From an uncultured Pelagibacteraceae bacterium (GTDB lineage Bacteria; Pseudomonadota; Alphaproteobacteria; Pelagibacterales; Pelagibacteraceae), in contig CACNEM010000009.1 of the NCBI GenBank assembly GCA_902619495.1, positions 1 to 32,749 of the forward strand: 32,749 nucleotides of DNA, written 5' to 3'. The notes under the pieces were generated by a model. It made no database searches. It was not told the DNA's origin and was given only the letters and a program-made list of their open reading frames with translations. Of the stretch, positions 23,811 to 32,201 are shown one piece after another. The position numbers and the translations under genes are program-made. How positions within the stretch are numbered: the first letter of the stretch is position 1; each line of letters starts with the position of its first letter.

Positions 23811-25252
23811 TCGTAAGAAATGCCAAAGTGAGTATATTTAATATTTAAGTAATCTTTAATTGCCATAGATCCACCCTCTCTTCCATATCCAGTTTGTTTA
23901 ATTCCTCCAAATGGAGCTTCTGCAACGGCAACTACGGGTGTATTAACTGCTACACAGCCAGTTTCTAATTTTTCAGATGCTTGATTTGCTTTTTTTAAAT
24001 CAGTTGTATAAACGTAACTTGCTAAACCCAAATCATTGTCGTTAGCTCTAGTCATTACTTCATCAAAATCTTTAAAACTAAGAATTGGAACTATAGGTCC
24101 AAATGGTTCTTCTTTCATGACTGTAAAATTATCTTTGATATTATCAAAAATAGTTGGTTCATAATAATAGCCTTTGTTAAAGTTTGCGGCTCTTTTACCT
24201 CCCAAGAGAACTTTTCCACCCTCTTTTTTGGTTGTTTCAACCAACCTTTCAACACCTTCTAATCTCTCTTTTGTACATAAAGGTCCGAGCAAGGTGTCTT
24301 TGTCCATACCATTACCCATTTTTAGTTTCTTTGTTTTTTTTACCATCAGATCAGCAAATTCATCTTTCTTTTTTTCATGGATATAAAATCTGTTAGGAGA
24401 AATACAAACTTGACCATTATTTCTAAATTTTGCTGTTATAGCCATATCTGTTACTTTATTTAAATCAACATCATCAAAAACGATAAATGGAGAGTGCCCA
24501 CTTAATTCCATCGTTACTCTTTGCACCTTATCAGCAGCTTGTTTTAGAATTAACTTACCTACCCTAGTTGATCCAGTAATAGAAATTTTTTTGATAATAT
24601 CAGATTGAATTAATTCAGAAGAAATAGCTGCTGGATCGCCAGATAGTAAGTTGACCACGCCTGGAGGAACACCAGCTTCTTTGCATATATCGACGATTTC
24701 CATAACGCTACCTGGAGTTATTACATCAGGTTTAACTATAACTGAACATCCAGCAGCTAAAGCAGTAGAAATCTTTCTTGATGCTAAAATAACTGGAAAA
24801 TTCCAAGGAACTAATGCAGCCACTACGCCAACAGGCTGATAGATCACATGTATTTTTGTATTAGGAAAACGACTTTGGTTTATTTCACCAAAAATTCTTT
24901 TTGTTTCTTCAGAGTTCCATTCAAATATATCAGCTGCACCCCCTACTTCGCCCGCACCTTCAGATAGAGGCTTGCCAACTTCTAAAGTAAGCCACTTTGA
25001 TAACGTATCAACTTTTTTTCTCATCAGATCGGAAATTTTTCTAATTACTTTTGATCTTTCCCATGGTGATGTATTTTTCCAAATTTCTAAACCTTTTTCT
25101 GCTGATTTAAGAGCTCTTTGAATATCTTTACTATTTGCCTTTGATGCTTTACCGATAATCTCTTCAGTAGCTGGGTTGATCACCTCATAAGTTTCACCAC
25201 TAGATGATTGTTGCCATTTACCATCGATAAACTGACCAAATTTTTCGTACAT
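23807..25252 (-). CDS. NAD(P)-dependent aldehyde dehydrogenase
   Basis: A 481-residue member of the aldehyde dehydrogenase superfamily closest in flavour to succinate-semialdehyde/lactaldehyde dehydrogenases. Motifs seen are Val-Pro-Trp-Asn-Phe-Pro (substrate/cofactor strand), Ile-Val-Lys-Pro-Asp, Thr-Gly-Ser-Thr-Arg-Val-Gly, the general-base Glu in Met-Glu-Leu-Ser-Gly, the catalytic Cys in Asn-Gly-Gln-Val-Cys, and Pro-Phe-Gly-Gly-Ile-Lys near the C-terminus. It leads the minus-strand run and is divergent from iolD across 56 bp. Its job may be to oxidise an aldehyde from the coupled aldolase. It does not look like the CoA-acylating IolA. Confidence 0.92.
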   Translation of the reverse strand: MYEKFGQFIDGKWQQSSSGETYEVINPATEEIIGKASKANSKDIQRALKSAEKGLEIWKNTSPWERSKVIRKISDLMRKKVDTLSKWLTLEVGKPLSEGAGEVGGAADIFEWNSEETKRIFGEINQSRFPNTKIHVIYQPVGVVAALVPWNFPVILASRKISTALAAGCSVIVKPDVITPGSVMEIVDICKEAGVPPGVVNLLSGDPAAISSELIQSDIIKKISITGSTRVGKLILKQAADKVQRVTMELSGHSPFIVFDDVDLNKVTDMAITAKFRNNGQVCISPNRFYIHEKKKDEFADLMVKKTKKLKMGNGMDKDTLLGPLCTKERLEGVERLVETTKKEGGKVLLGGKRAANFNKGYYYEPTIFDNIKDNFTVMKEEPFGPIVPILSFKDFDEVMTRANDNDLGLASYVYTTDLKKANQASEKLETGCVAVNTPVVAVAEAPFGGIKQTGYGREGGSMAIKDYLNIKYTHFGISYE

Positions 25253-25280
25253 ATATTATATATAATTATTGAATATATTA

Positions 25281-25292
25281 AGTTAATTAACT
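25281..25292. promoter_or_regulatory. 12-bp palindrome in the ALDH/iolD divergent promoter region
   Basis: AGTTAATTAACT is a perfect 12-bp palindrome near the middle of the 56-bp spacer that separates the dehydrogenase and iolD starts. A TATAAT (25297-25302) follows just before the iolD ATG at 25309, giving a very short or near-leaderless 5' end. A divergent spacer with a single palindrome is a natural operator place, but AT-rich palindromes also arise by chance. Confidence 0.4.
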
Positions 25293-25308
25293 ATCTTATA
25301 ATGAATTT

Positions 25309-27153
25309 ATGAAAAACATTCAACTTACTTGTGCTCACGCGCTTGTTAAATTCCTAACAAAACAAAAAATTTTAATTGATGGAAAGAAAGAACCATTATT
25401 TCCAGGCGCATTTGGAATTTTTGGGCATGGTAACGTTGCGTGCTTAGGGCAAGCGCTTCAAGAAAATCAAAAAGAACTTCCCACATGGAGAGGTCATCAT
25501 GAGCAAAATATGGCTCTAACTGGAATAGCCTACTCAAGAGCAAAAAGAAGAAAACAAATATTCATTGCAACCAGTTCAGTTGGACCAGGTTCTACAAATA
25601 TGATTACAGCTGCAGCTGTTGCTATGAGCAATAGACTTCCAATATTATTTTTACCTGGTGATACATTTGCAAATAGAATGCCAGATCCAGTACTTCAACA
25701 GGTTGAACATTTCAACAATCCTGGAATTACTCAAAATGATGGATTCAAACCTGTTGTAAGATATTTTGATAGGATTACACGCCCTGAACAAATTATTTCT
25801 ACTTTGCCTCAAGCTATTGAAGTTATGCTTGATCCTGCCGATTGTGGCCCTGCTTGTATTTCTTTAAGCCAAGATGTTCAAGGTGAAGTATTTGATTATC
25901 CTGAGGATTTTTTTAAGGAAAGAGTACATTCAATTAGACGACCAAGACCAGATGATTATCAAATAAAAAAAGCAGTAGAAGTTATCAAATCTTCTAAAAA
26001 TCCAATAATAATTTCCGGAGGTGGTGTTTTTTATTCTGATGCTATGGAAGAATTATCTGATTTTGCAAAAAAACATAATATACCAGTAACACAAACTGTT
26101 ATGGGTTACTCTACTATGAAAAGGGATCATTCTCATTTTTTAGGACCAATTGGTGGTCTTGGTGGAAAAGCAGCAAATAATATGGCAAAAAAAACAGATT
26201 TAGCAATAGCTATTGGAACAAAACTAGCAGATTTTACAACAGGATCCTGGGCAAATTTTGAAAACCCAAATTTTAAACTTGTATCCATCAACGCAGCAAG
26301 ATTTGACGCAAACAAACATATGGCGCAGGCAGTAGTAGGAGACGCAAAAGTTTCATTATCAGAACTATCTCTAGCTCTTGGAAGTTGGAAAGCAGAAGAT
26401 AGCTGGAATAAAAAAGCACAAATGGAATTAAAAAGTTGGAATGAATATGTTGATAAAGAGAGCGGCCCAACAAATCAAAAATTACCTAGTTACGCTCACG
26501 CTGTTGGGGCAATTTATAGAAATTCTCATCCATCAGACATAGCAGTAACTGCTGCTGGTGGTTTAGTAGGTGAAGTTGTTCAAGTTTGGAGGCCTAGAGA
26601 GCTAAATACTCATGAAACGGAATGGGGTTTTAGTTGTATGAGTTACGAAATTTCAGGTGCATTAGGAATAAAAATGGCAAATCCGAATAAAGAAGTTATA
26701 GCTTTTGTAGGTGATGGATCTTACCTCCTATATAACTCAGATATATATAGTTCAGTAATAACTAATAATAAATTGATTATTATAGTTTGCGATAACGGAG
26801 GTCATGCAGTTATTAATCGACTTCAGTTATATAAAGGTGGTAAAGAATTTAACTGTTTATTGAAGAGCTCAAAAACCCCAAATCTTGTTCCAGTTGATTT
26901 TGCCTCACATGCAAAAAGTATGGGAGCAGATGGTGAACAAGTTAATTCTATATCTGAACTGGAGGAAGCTTTTAAAAGAGCAAAAAAATCAAAGAGAACA
27001 TATGTTATAAGCATTCAAACAGACGGTTATCAATGGTTAGAAGGCTCTGCGTACTGGGAAAGTCCCACTCTTTCACTACCTACAACTGAGGAAAATAAAA
27101 GAGCCCTAAAAGAACACCTAGACGGGAAGAAAAAACAGAGAAAAGGTGTATAA
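25309..27153 (+). CDS. iolD: 3D-(3,5/4)-trihydroxycyclohexane-1,2-dione hydrolase
   Basis: A 614-residue thiamine-diphosphate enzyme of the acetolactate synthase superfamily; IolD opens the ring of the inositol breakdown intermediate to 5-deoxy-glucuronate. Seen are Gly-Ile-Phe-Gly-His-Gly-Asn near residues 36-42, the catalytic Glu65 in Arg-Gly-His-His-Glu-Gln-Asn, Thr-Ser-Ser-Val-Gly-Pro-Gly-Ser, and the C-terminal TPP motif Gly-Asp-Gly-Ser followed after the helix by Asp-Asn-Gly-Gly. These wording choices are IolD-like rather than IlvB-like. It is followed 8 nt later by a Gfo/Idh/MocA gene. No iolB, iolC, iolE or iolA is in the window, so the pathway must be completed elsewhere or differ. 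Confidence 0.93.
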   Translation: MKNIQLTCAHALVKFLTKQKILIDGKKEPLFPGAFGIFGHGNVACLGQALQENQKELPTWRGHHEQNMALTGIAYSRAKRRKQIFIATSSVGPGSTNMITAAAVAMSNRLPILFLPGDTFANRMPDPVLQQVEHFNNPGITQNDGFKPVVRYFDRITRPEQIISTLPQAIEVMLDPADCGPACISLSQDVQGEVFDYPEDFFKERVHSIRRPRPDDYQIKKAVEVIKSSKNPIIISGGGVFYSDAMEELSDFAKKHNIPVTQTVMGYSTMKRDHSHFLGPIGGLGGKAANNMAKKTDLAIAIGTKLADFTTGSWANFENPNFKLVSINAARFDANKHMAQAVVGDAKVSLSELSLALGSWKAEDSWNKKAQMELKSWNEYVDKESGPTNQKLPSYAHAVGAIYRNSHPSDIAVTAAGGLVGEVVQVWRPRELNTHETEWGFSCMSYEISGALGIKMANPNKEVIAFVGDGSYLLYNSDIYSSVITNNKLIIIVCDNGGHAVINRLQLYKGGKEFNCLLKSSKTPNLVPVDFASHAKSMGADGEQVNSISELEEAFKRAKKSKRTYVISIQTDGYQWLEGSAYWESPTLSLPTTEENKRALKEHLDGKKKQRKGV

Positions 27154-27161
27154 GCTTTTTA

Positions 27162-28319
27162 ATGGGTAAAATTTTAAAAGTCGGCTTAGTCGGCTGCGGT
27201 CATATAGCTGAGACTTATTTTAGAGCACATAAATATTTCAATAATTTTAAAATAATTAAATGCGCTGATATAAATAAATTTGCAGCTCAAAGGTGTGCAA
27301 AAACTTATAAGATAAGTTCAGTTTCAGTAAATGAATTGCTTAAAGATAAAGAGATTCAAGTAGTTCTCAATTTAACAATACCTAATGCACATTATTTAAT
27401 AGCTAAAAAATCATTAATTAATGGTAAACATGTTTATTCTGAGAAGCCTTTGGCAGTATCATTTAAAGATGGAAAAGAACTTATAAAAATTGCAAAAAGA
27501 AAAAAACTTTATATAGGAAATGCTCCAGATACCTTTTTAGGTGGAGGAAATCAAAAAGCAAGAGAGCTTTTAGATAATAAAGTGATAGGCAAAGTGAAAT
27601 TTGGAACAGGAATATTTGCCTATCCAGGAATACAATCCTACCATCCTAATCCAGAGCCATGGTTTGCTAAAAAAGGAGGTGGGCCTGTTATAGATATGGG
27701 TCCGTATTATTTAACTGCCTTAGTAAATTTATTAGGTCCAGCTAAGGAAGTAACAAGTATAAGCTCAAAAGGAGTTAATAAGCGCACTATTGGTATAGGT
27801 CCAAAAAAAGGTAAAAGATTTAAAGTAGAGTGTCCAACAACTTACTTTTCTACTATAAAATTTCATAATGGCACAATAATTAGATTAACTTTATCTTTTG
27901 ATGTTATTTCTCATCTAAGAAATCATATAGAACTTTATGGAGAAAATGGTTCTATGATAGTTCCAGATCCAAATATGTTTGGTGGATCTGTTTTAATCAG
28001 TAAGAAATTAGGCAGTTCATGGAAAGATTATCAAACAAATAAAATGACTCTTGGAAAAATAAATATTAGAACCCAAAGCTCTAGAGCAAATGAGTCTCCT
28101 ACTAACGCAAATTATAGAGGCGTAGGATTATCAGAAATGATAAACTCTATTCAAAATAAGAGAAAACATAGGTGTAATGGAGTTTTATCTCTTCACGTTT
28201 TAAACATAATAGAAGCAATTCATTTATCTGCAAAAAATAATAAAAAATATAGAATTTCTATTAAATGTGAAAAACCAAAGCGGTTTTTAAACAAAGAAAT
28301 TAGATCAATAATTAAATAG
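27162..28319 (+). CDS. Gfo/Idh/MocA-family oxidoreductase
   Basis: A 385-residue NAD(P)-dependent sugar/inositol oxidoreductase. The Rossmann start is Val-Gly-Leu-Val-Gly-Cys-Gly-His-Ile-Ala, with Ser-Glu-Lys-Pro-Leu-Ala-Val carrying the catalytic Lys, and the substrate domain has Gly-Gly-Gly-Pro-Val-Ile-Asp-Met-Gly-Pro-Tyr-Tyr, where the IolG-type Ile-His-Asp is replaced by Gly-Pro-Tyr-Tyr as in other MocA-like proteins. It is probably co-transcribed with iolD (8-nt spacing) and handles an inositol isomer or polyol, but the true substrate cannot be deduced. Its end overlaps the convergent ROK gene by 8 nt. Confidence 0.87.
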   Translation: MGKILKVGLVGCGHIAETYFRAHKYFNNFKIIKCADINKFAAQRCAKTYKISSVSVNELLKDKEIQVVLNLTIPNAHYLIAKKSLINGKHVYSEKPLAVSFKDGKELIKIAKRKKLYIGNAPDTFLGGGNQKARELLDNKVIGKVKFGTGIFAYPGIQSYHPNPEPWFAKKGGGPVIDMGPYYLTALVNLLGPAKEVTSISSKGVNKRTIGIGPKKGKRFKVECPTTYFSTIKFHNGTIIRLTLSFDVISHLRNHIELYGENGSMIVPDPNMFGGSVLISKKLGSSWKDYQTNKMTLGKINIRTQSSRANESPTNANYRGVGLSEMINSIQNKRKHRCNGVLSLHVLNIIEAIHLSAKNNKKYRISIKCEKPKRFLNKEIRSIIK

Positions 28320-29199
28320 CATTTTGCTTACTCAATATTGCAGCTCCTCGAACACCACTGGCATCACCATATTTCGGTTTCAAAAAAATCGTTTTTAAAT
28401 TCACATTTTTGATATTATTAAAATTTGATAAATATTTCTCTGTGGTTTTTTTAATTTCATCTAAAGATTCAATTTCATTTGACACACCACCGCCAAAAAC
28501 AATTGCATCTGGATCAATTACATTAATAATTAAGGATAAACTTCTTGCTAGTTTTTTTTTAAATTCATCAATTATTTCTATTTCATTTTGACTATTATCT
28601 TTTGCATTTTTAAAAATTTCGTATGCAGAAAGATTTTTATTAAATCTTGCTGTAAATTTTCTTTCTAAACCTTTGCCTGAAATATATTCTTCGATGTTGG
28701 TTTCGCTATCAGGTTTTCCTATGGGTATATGACCCCATTCACCTGTAAATGAATTCGGCCCAATAATTATTTTTTTATCAATTACTAATCCCCCACCACA
28801 TCCTGATCCCAAAATTATCCCAAAAACTGTTTTAAAATTTTTTGCAGATCCATCAAAAGCCTCTGATAAAGCAAAACAATTTGCATCGTTTTCACAATAA
28901 ACATTTCTATTTAAACTTTTAGATATATCTTTTGAAAATGTTTGATTATTCAACCATGGAGAGTTAAAAGCGTTTTGAATAAATCCTGTTTCTAAATTTG
29001 TTGATCCAGGATGACATATTCCTACATTTAAATTCTTTTTAAATTTCTTTTCAATATTGTTTACTATATTTGTGATGTCACTAATTGTTTTCTGATAATT
29101 TTTTGGAGACTGTATTCTTTCTCTATGTAATTCAAGACCATTCTCTTTAAGAAGTACTGACTCGATTTTAGTTGCCCCTAAATCAATACCGATTTGCAT
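28312..29199 (-). CDS. ROK-family sugar kinase
   Basis: A 295-residue sugar kinase of the ROK family without the N-terminal helix-turn-helix of ROK repressors. Motifs are Ile-Asp-Leu-Gly-Ala-Thr-Lys (phosphate-binding start), Glu-Asn-Asp-Ala-Asn-Cys-Phe-Ala-Leu-Ser-Glu-Ala (catalytic Asp), Gly-Ser-Gly-Cys-Gly-Gly-Gly, Gly-Glu-Trp-Gly-His and a C-terminal Val-Phe-Gly-Gly-Gly. The zinc-binding Cys-x-Cys-Gly-x-x-Gly-Cys cluster expected after Gly-His is absent; Asp-Ser-Glu-Thr-Asn follows instead. It is the last gene of the transporter run, as a kinase is in frc-type operons, and probably phosphorylates the imported sugar. Confidence 0.87.
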   Translation of the reverse strand: MQIGIDLGATKIESVLLKENGLELHRERIQSPKNYQKTISDITNIVNNIEKKFKKNLNVGICHPGSTNLETGFIQNAFNSPWLNNQTFSKDISKSLNRNVYCENDANCFALSEAFDGSAKNFKTVFGIILGSGCGGGLVIDKKIIIGPNSFTGEWGHIPIGKPDSETNIEEYISGKGLERKFTARFNKNLSAYEIFKNAKDNSQNEIEIIDEFKKKLARSLSLIINVIDPDAIVFGGGVSNEIESLDEIKKTTEKYLSNFNNIKNVNLKTIFLKPKYGDASGVRGAAILSKQNAI

Positions 29200-29200
29200 T

Positions 29201-29989
29201 TTAATTTTTTCTGTTCATCTCTTGAAGTTCAACTTCTAATTTGTTTAATTCCTCACCACCTGCCATCATGCTTAATAATTTTTCTCTAGATATACTCTTT
29301 TTCTCATAAGTACCTAAACTTTTGCCTCTATTTAGTACGGTAAAACTATTACCTACTGGATATGCATGATGAACGTTATGTGTTATTAAAATTACAGCTA
29401 GCCCCTGAGAAGCAGCCTTGACTATATATTTTAAAACAACTGAAGCTTGGTGAACTCCTAAAGCAGAAGTAGGCTCATCTAAAACAAGAACTTTTGCTCC
29501 AAAATATATAGCTCTGCTAATTGCTAGACATTGTCTCTCACCACCTGACATTGTACCAACCGCTTGAGATGGATCCCTAACATCAATACCTATTTGCCCC
29601 ATTCTCTCAGCAGCTATCTTGTTTGCTTTTTCTATATCAAACGTTTTGAAAAATGGTGGGCCTTTCATGGGTTCTCTGCCCATAAAAAAGTTTCTTGTTA
29701 CACTCATTAAAGAGACTAAAGCTAAATCTTGATATACAGTAGCTATTCCCATATCCAATGCATCTTTGGGACTATCAAATATAGTTTTTTTTCCTTCAAC
29801 AATAATTTCACCTTCATCAGGTCTGTGGACTCCAGCTAGTGTTTTAATTAAGGTTGATTTACCTGCACCATTGTCACCAAGTAGGCACATGATTTCACCT
29901 TTTTTTAATTTCATGGTTACATCTTTCAAGGCTATAACTTTTCCAAAAAATTTACTAATATTATTAAATTGGACTAAATAGTCAGACAT
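29201..29989 (-). CDS. Sugar ABC importer ATP-binding protein (single ABC domain)
   Basis: A 262-residue ABC ATPase with Walker A Gly-Asn... (Gly-Asp-Asn-Gly-Ala-Gly-Lys-Ser-Thr, near residues 38-46), signature Met-Ser-Gly-Gly-Glu-Arg-Gln, Walker B [11 protein letters not shown], and a switch His in Ile-Thr-His-Asn. It has one ABC unit, unlike the duplicated RbsA/XylG/IatA proteins, and a Met-Met-Ala-Gly-Gly-Glu-Glu-Leu tail like FrcA-type carbohydrate ATPases. It overlaps the permease by 1 nt and is spaced 1 nt from the kinase. As a homodimer it would energise the permease below. Confidence 0.92.
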   Translation of the reverse strand: MSDYLVQFNNISKFFGKVIALKDVTMKLKKGEIMCLLGDNGAGKSTLIKTLAGVHRPDEGEIIVEGKKTIFDSPKDALDMGIATVYQDLALVSLMSVTRNFFMGREPMKGPPFFKTFDIEKANKIAAERMGQIGIDVRDPSQAVGTMSGGERQCLAISRAIYFGAKVLVLDEPTSALGVHQASVVLKYIVKAASQGLAVILITHNVHHAYPVGNSFTVLNRGKSLGTYEKKSISREKLLSMMAGGEELNKLEVELQEMNRKN

Positions 29990-31116
29990 TATTTGCTCTC
30001 TGTTACCTTCCTTCTTATATAATTATTAAAGATTACTGCAATCAACATCATTGCTCCTAAAAAAACTTTAAACCAGTCTGTATCCACATCGGTATAAAAT
30101 ATCCCCATCGACACTGTTCCAAAAATCAAAGCTCCAAATGCTGCACCAATTGCTGAACCATAACCGCCAGTTAATAAACAGCCTCCAACAACTGCAGCTG
30201 CAATAGCTTCTAATTCTTTTAAGGTCCCACGCATTGTATCAGCTGAACCAGCGTCTAAAACTTGGATTGTAGCAAAAATAGTTGCTGCTACTGCGGTACC
30301 TATAAATAAACTTATTTTTACTCTACCAACTGGTACTCCAACATTGTTAGCACCATTTTTATCTCCTCCAGAAGCAAATATCCAATTTCCGTATCTTGTT
30401 TTCATTAATATCCATGTTGTAATAATTGCTAAAACTATGAACCAGATTACAGATGGAGGTATTCCTGTGGCGAGTGGAGTTCCATCAGTTCTTAATGCAA
30501 TCAGATTCATTGAACCTAACCAAGTAAAAACCCATTTAAAAGTATCAGTTGCAAATATCCATGCTAATGGATCATCCTCAATTAAAACTCTTAAACCTGG
30601 AACTTGAGTTCGACCAGTAATCAATCTTGTTAATGCTAAAGTTGCTCCTCTTAAAATAAAAAGCATTGCAAGAGTAACTATGAATGATGGTAAACCAGTT
30701 CTAACTACTAGAATTCCATTGAAATAGCCAACAAGCACTGCCATTGAAAATGCAAAGATTATGCTCATCCATAGAGGCCACCCCCAATAAATCGCAGGTA
30801 TTGCAATACAAATACCAGCAAATCCTATCATTGATCCTATTGATAAATCAAACTCTCCACCTATCATCAACATTGCTGCAGCAATTGCTATAATCCCTAA
30901 ATTTGCAGAAACATCTAAGAAATTTAAAACTCCATAGGCGCTAAACATTCCTGTATCGCCAGCTACTATTCCAAAAAATATAAATACTAGTATTGCTCCA
31001 CCTAAAGCACCAAGTTCAGGTCTATTTAATAAAATTCTTAATTTAGAAACTTTTTTGAGTCTTTCATCCTGATTGAAATCAGTTTTTGTTTCAATACTTT
31101 TAGACTTTGTAGACAT
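29989..31116 (-). CDS. Sugar ABC importer permease (RbsC/FrcC type)
   Basis: A 375-residue membrane protein of the branched-chain amino acid/ribose-type permease family. It has a soluble N-terminal stretch of about 30 residues, then ten or so membrane segments. Conserved are [12 protein letters not shown] in the middle-left and [11 protein letters not shown] near the C-terminal third, both signature segments of sugar CUT2 permeases. It follows the binding-protein gene after a terminator-like hairpin and overlaps the ATPase by 1 nt. The substrate may be a ring polyol or a monosaccharide. Confidence 0.93.
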   Translation of the reverse strand: MSTKSKSIETKTDFNQDERLKKVSKLRILLNRPELGALGGAILVFIFFGIVAGDTGMFSAYGVLNFLDVSANLGIIAIAAAMLMIGGEFDLSIGSMIGFAGICIAIPAIYWGWPLWMSIIFAFSMAVLVGYFNGILVVRTGLPSFIVTLAMLFILRGATLALTRLITGRTQVPGLRVLIEDDPLAWIFATDTFKWVFTWLGSMNLIALRTDGTPLATGIPPSVIWFIVLAIITTWILMKTRYGNWIFASGGDKNGANNVGVPVGRVKISLFIGTAVAATIFATIQVLDAGSADTMRGTLKELEAIAAAVVGGCLLTGGYGSAIGAAFGALIFGTVSMGIFYTDVDTDWFKVFLGAMMLIAVIFNNYIRRKVTESK

Positions 31117-31132
31117 ATAAAAAAACTTAAAA

Positions 31133-31166
31133 AAAAAGGCCTAGTGAATAATCACTAGGCCTTTTT
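31133..31166 (-). terminator. Strong hairpin with U-tract between binding protein and permease genes
   Basis: GGCCTAGTGA (31138-31147) pairs exactly with TCACTAGGCC (31152-31161) around a 4-nt loop; flanking A and T runs lengthen the stem and give a U-tract on the minus strand. It lies 11 nt past the binding-protein stop (minus strand). Such hairpins let the binding protein be made in excess over the permease and ATPase by partial termination or mRNA protection. The hairpin also has the form of a bidirectional terminator, but it has no convergent gene to serve. Confidence 0.85.
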
Positions 31167-31176
31167 AATATTTTTC

Positions 31177-32100
31177 TTATCTATAACCTTGAGCAGCCCA
31201 TTTTATTACATCCTTTGCATTGTTAGGAGTAACAAAACCAGGTCCTGTCATTACAACACCAGCTGGCATTGTTCCATATCTCATATATTGAGAAAAGATA
31301 GCTATAGGTAAATAACCTTGTAGATACTGTTGTTGATCAATTAAGAACTCAACTTTTCCAGCAGCAGCAGCTTTTAGCATACCTGGCGACATATCGAATG
31401 TACCAAGTTTTACGCTTCCAACTTTACCAGCAGACTCTAATGCTTTTAAAGCAGCTTCTCCTGCAAGACCAGCTCCTAAAGTAAGAATAGTGTCATATCC
31501 ACCACCTAATTTAGCAGCTACAGCTTTTTGAATTTCGGTCGGGTCATTTGATGTACCTAATATGTCTACAGATCCACCAAAGCCTTTTTTGAAACCAGCA
31601 CATCTTCTATCTAAAGCAACGTTACCTACTTCGTGGTTAACACATAGTGCTTTTTTACCACCTGCAGCTTTCATTTTTTGTCCACCGCCTACACCAGCTT
31701 CAAACTCTGTTTGACCTACGTGAGCGCTAATACCTAGTTTCATGTAGTCATCTGAACCTGAATTCATAGAGATTACTGGGATACCTGCAGATATTGCAGC
31801 TTTAACAGATTTACCTAAAGCGGCAGCATCCGGAAGAGTTATTACAATACCTTTTGGTTTTTGAGAAACAGCATTGTCAATTAGTTTTGCCATTTCGACC
31901 ATGTCGAATGTTGCTGGGGCTGTGTATTTGCAAGATACTTTCATATCTTTACAAGCTTTATCAACTCCATTTTTTGCAACAGACCAGAAAGGGTCATTTG
32001 CTTGTCCATGAGATACAACAATAATATCAACTGCTAAAGCAGCTACTGACATCATTGCCCAGCTCATCAGAGCAGCAATTGTTAAGTATACTTTTTTCAT
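31177..32100 (-). CDS. Periplasmic sugar-binding protein of the ABC importer
   Basis: A 307-residue substrate-binding protein of the ribose/galactose (CUT2) type. The N-terminus is Met-Lys-Lys followed by a hydrophobic segment and Ala-Leu-Ala, a clear signal peptide. The mature part begins Val-Asp-Ile-Ile-Val-Val-Ser-His-Gly, then Asp-Pro-Phe-Trp, with the Asp/Asn-rich binding-site strands typical of the family. An upstream in-frame ATG (32136) would add 12 residues, but the GAGGG ribosome binding site lies 8 nt before the ATG at 32098-32100, so that start is chosen. A palindrome and probable promoter lie upstream. The ligand is presumed inositol, ribose or fructose. Confidence 0.92.
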   Translation of the reverse strand: MKKVYLTIAALMSWAMMSVAALAVDIIVVSHGQANDPFWSVAKNGVDKACKDMKVSCKYTAPATFDMVEMAKLIDNAVSQKPKGIVITLPDAAALGKSVKAAISAGIPVISMNSGSDDYMKLGISAHVGQTEFEAGVGGGQKMKAAGGKKALCVNHEVGNVALDRRCAGFKKGFGGSVDILGTSNDPTEIQKAVAAKLGGGYDTILTLGAGLAGEAALKALESAGKVGSVKLGTFDMSPGMLKAAAAGKVEFLIDQQQYLQGYLPIAIFSQYMRYGTMPAGVVMTGPGFVTPNNAKDVIKWAAQGYR

Positions 32101-32128
32101 GATTATTTCCCTCATTTGTTTGTTAAAT

Positions 32129-32136
32129 TTGCGCAA
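32129..32136. promoter_or_regulatory. Possible operator palindrome upstream of the binding-protein gene
   Basis: TTGCGCAA is a perfect 8-bp palindrome with a central CG, 29 nt before the binding-protein ATG in the 101-bp spacer after iolG. LacI-family sugar regulators often use CG-centred palindromes, so it could be an operator. At 8 bp it is weak evidence. Confidence 0.25.
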
Positions 32137-32201
32137 TTAAAACAAAAAATTTATTAAAATTCAAAAGGAAAAAAGATACATACAACTGGAGGTAGTTATA
32201 A

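Noticed and set aside
24174-24396. Two overlapping plus-strand frames of about 70 codons
   Set aside because: Both are antisense to the aldehyde dehydrogenase core, whose motifs are complete.
32101-32136. Upstream ATG for the binding protein
   Set aside because: It would put 12 charged residues before a standard signal peptide, and the ribosome binding site (GAGGG) fits the ATG at 32098-32100.
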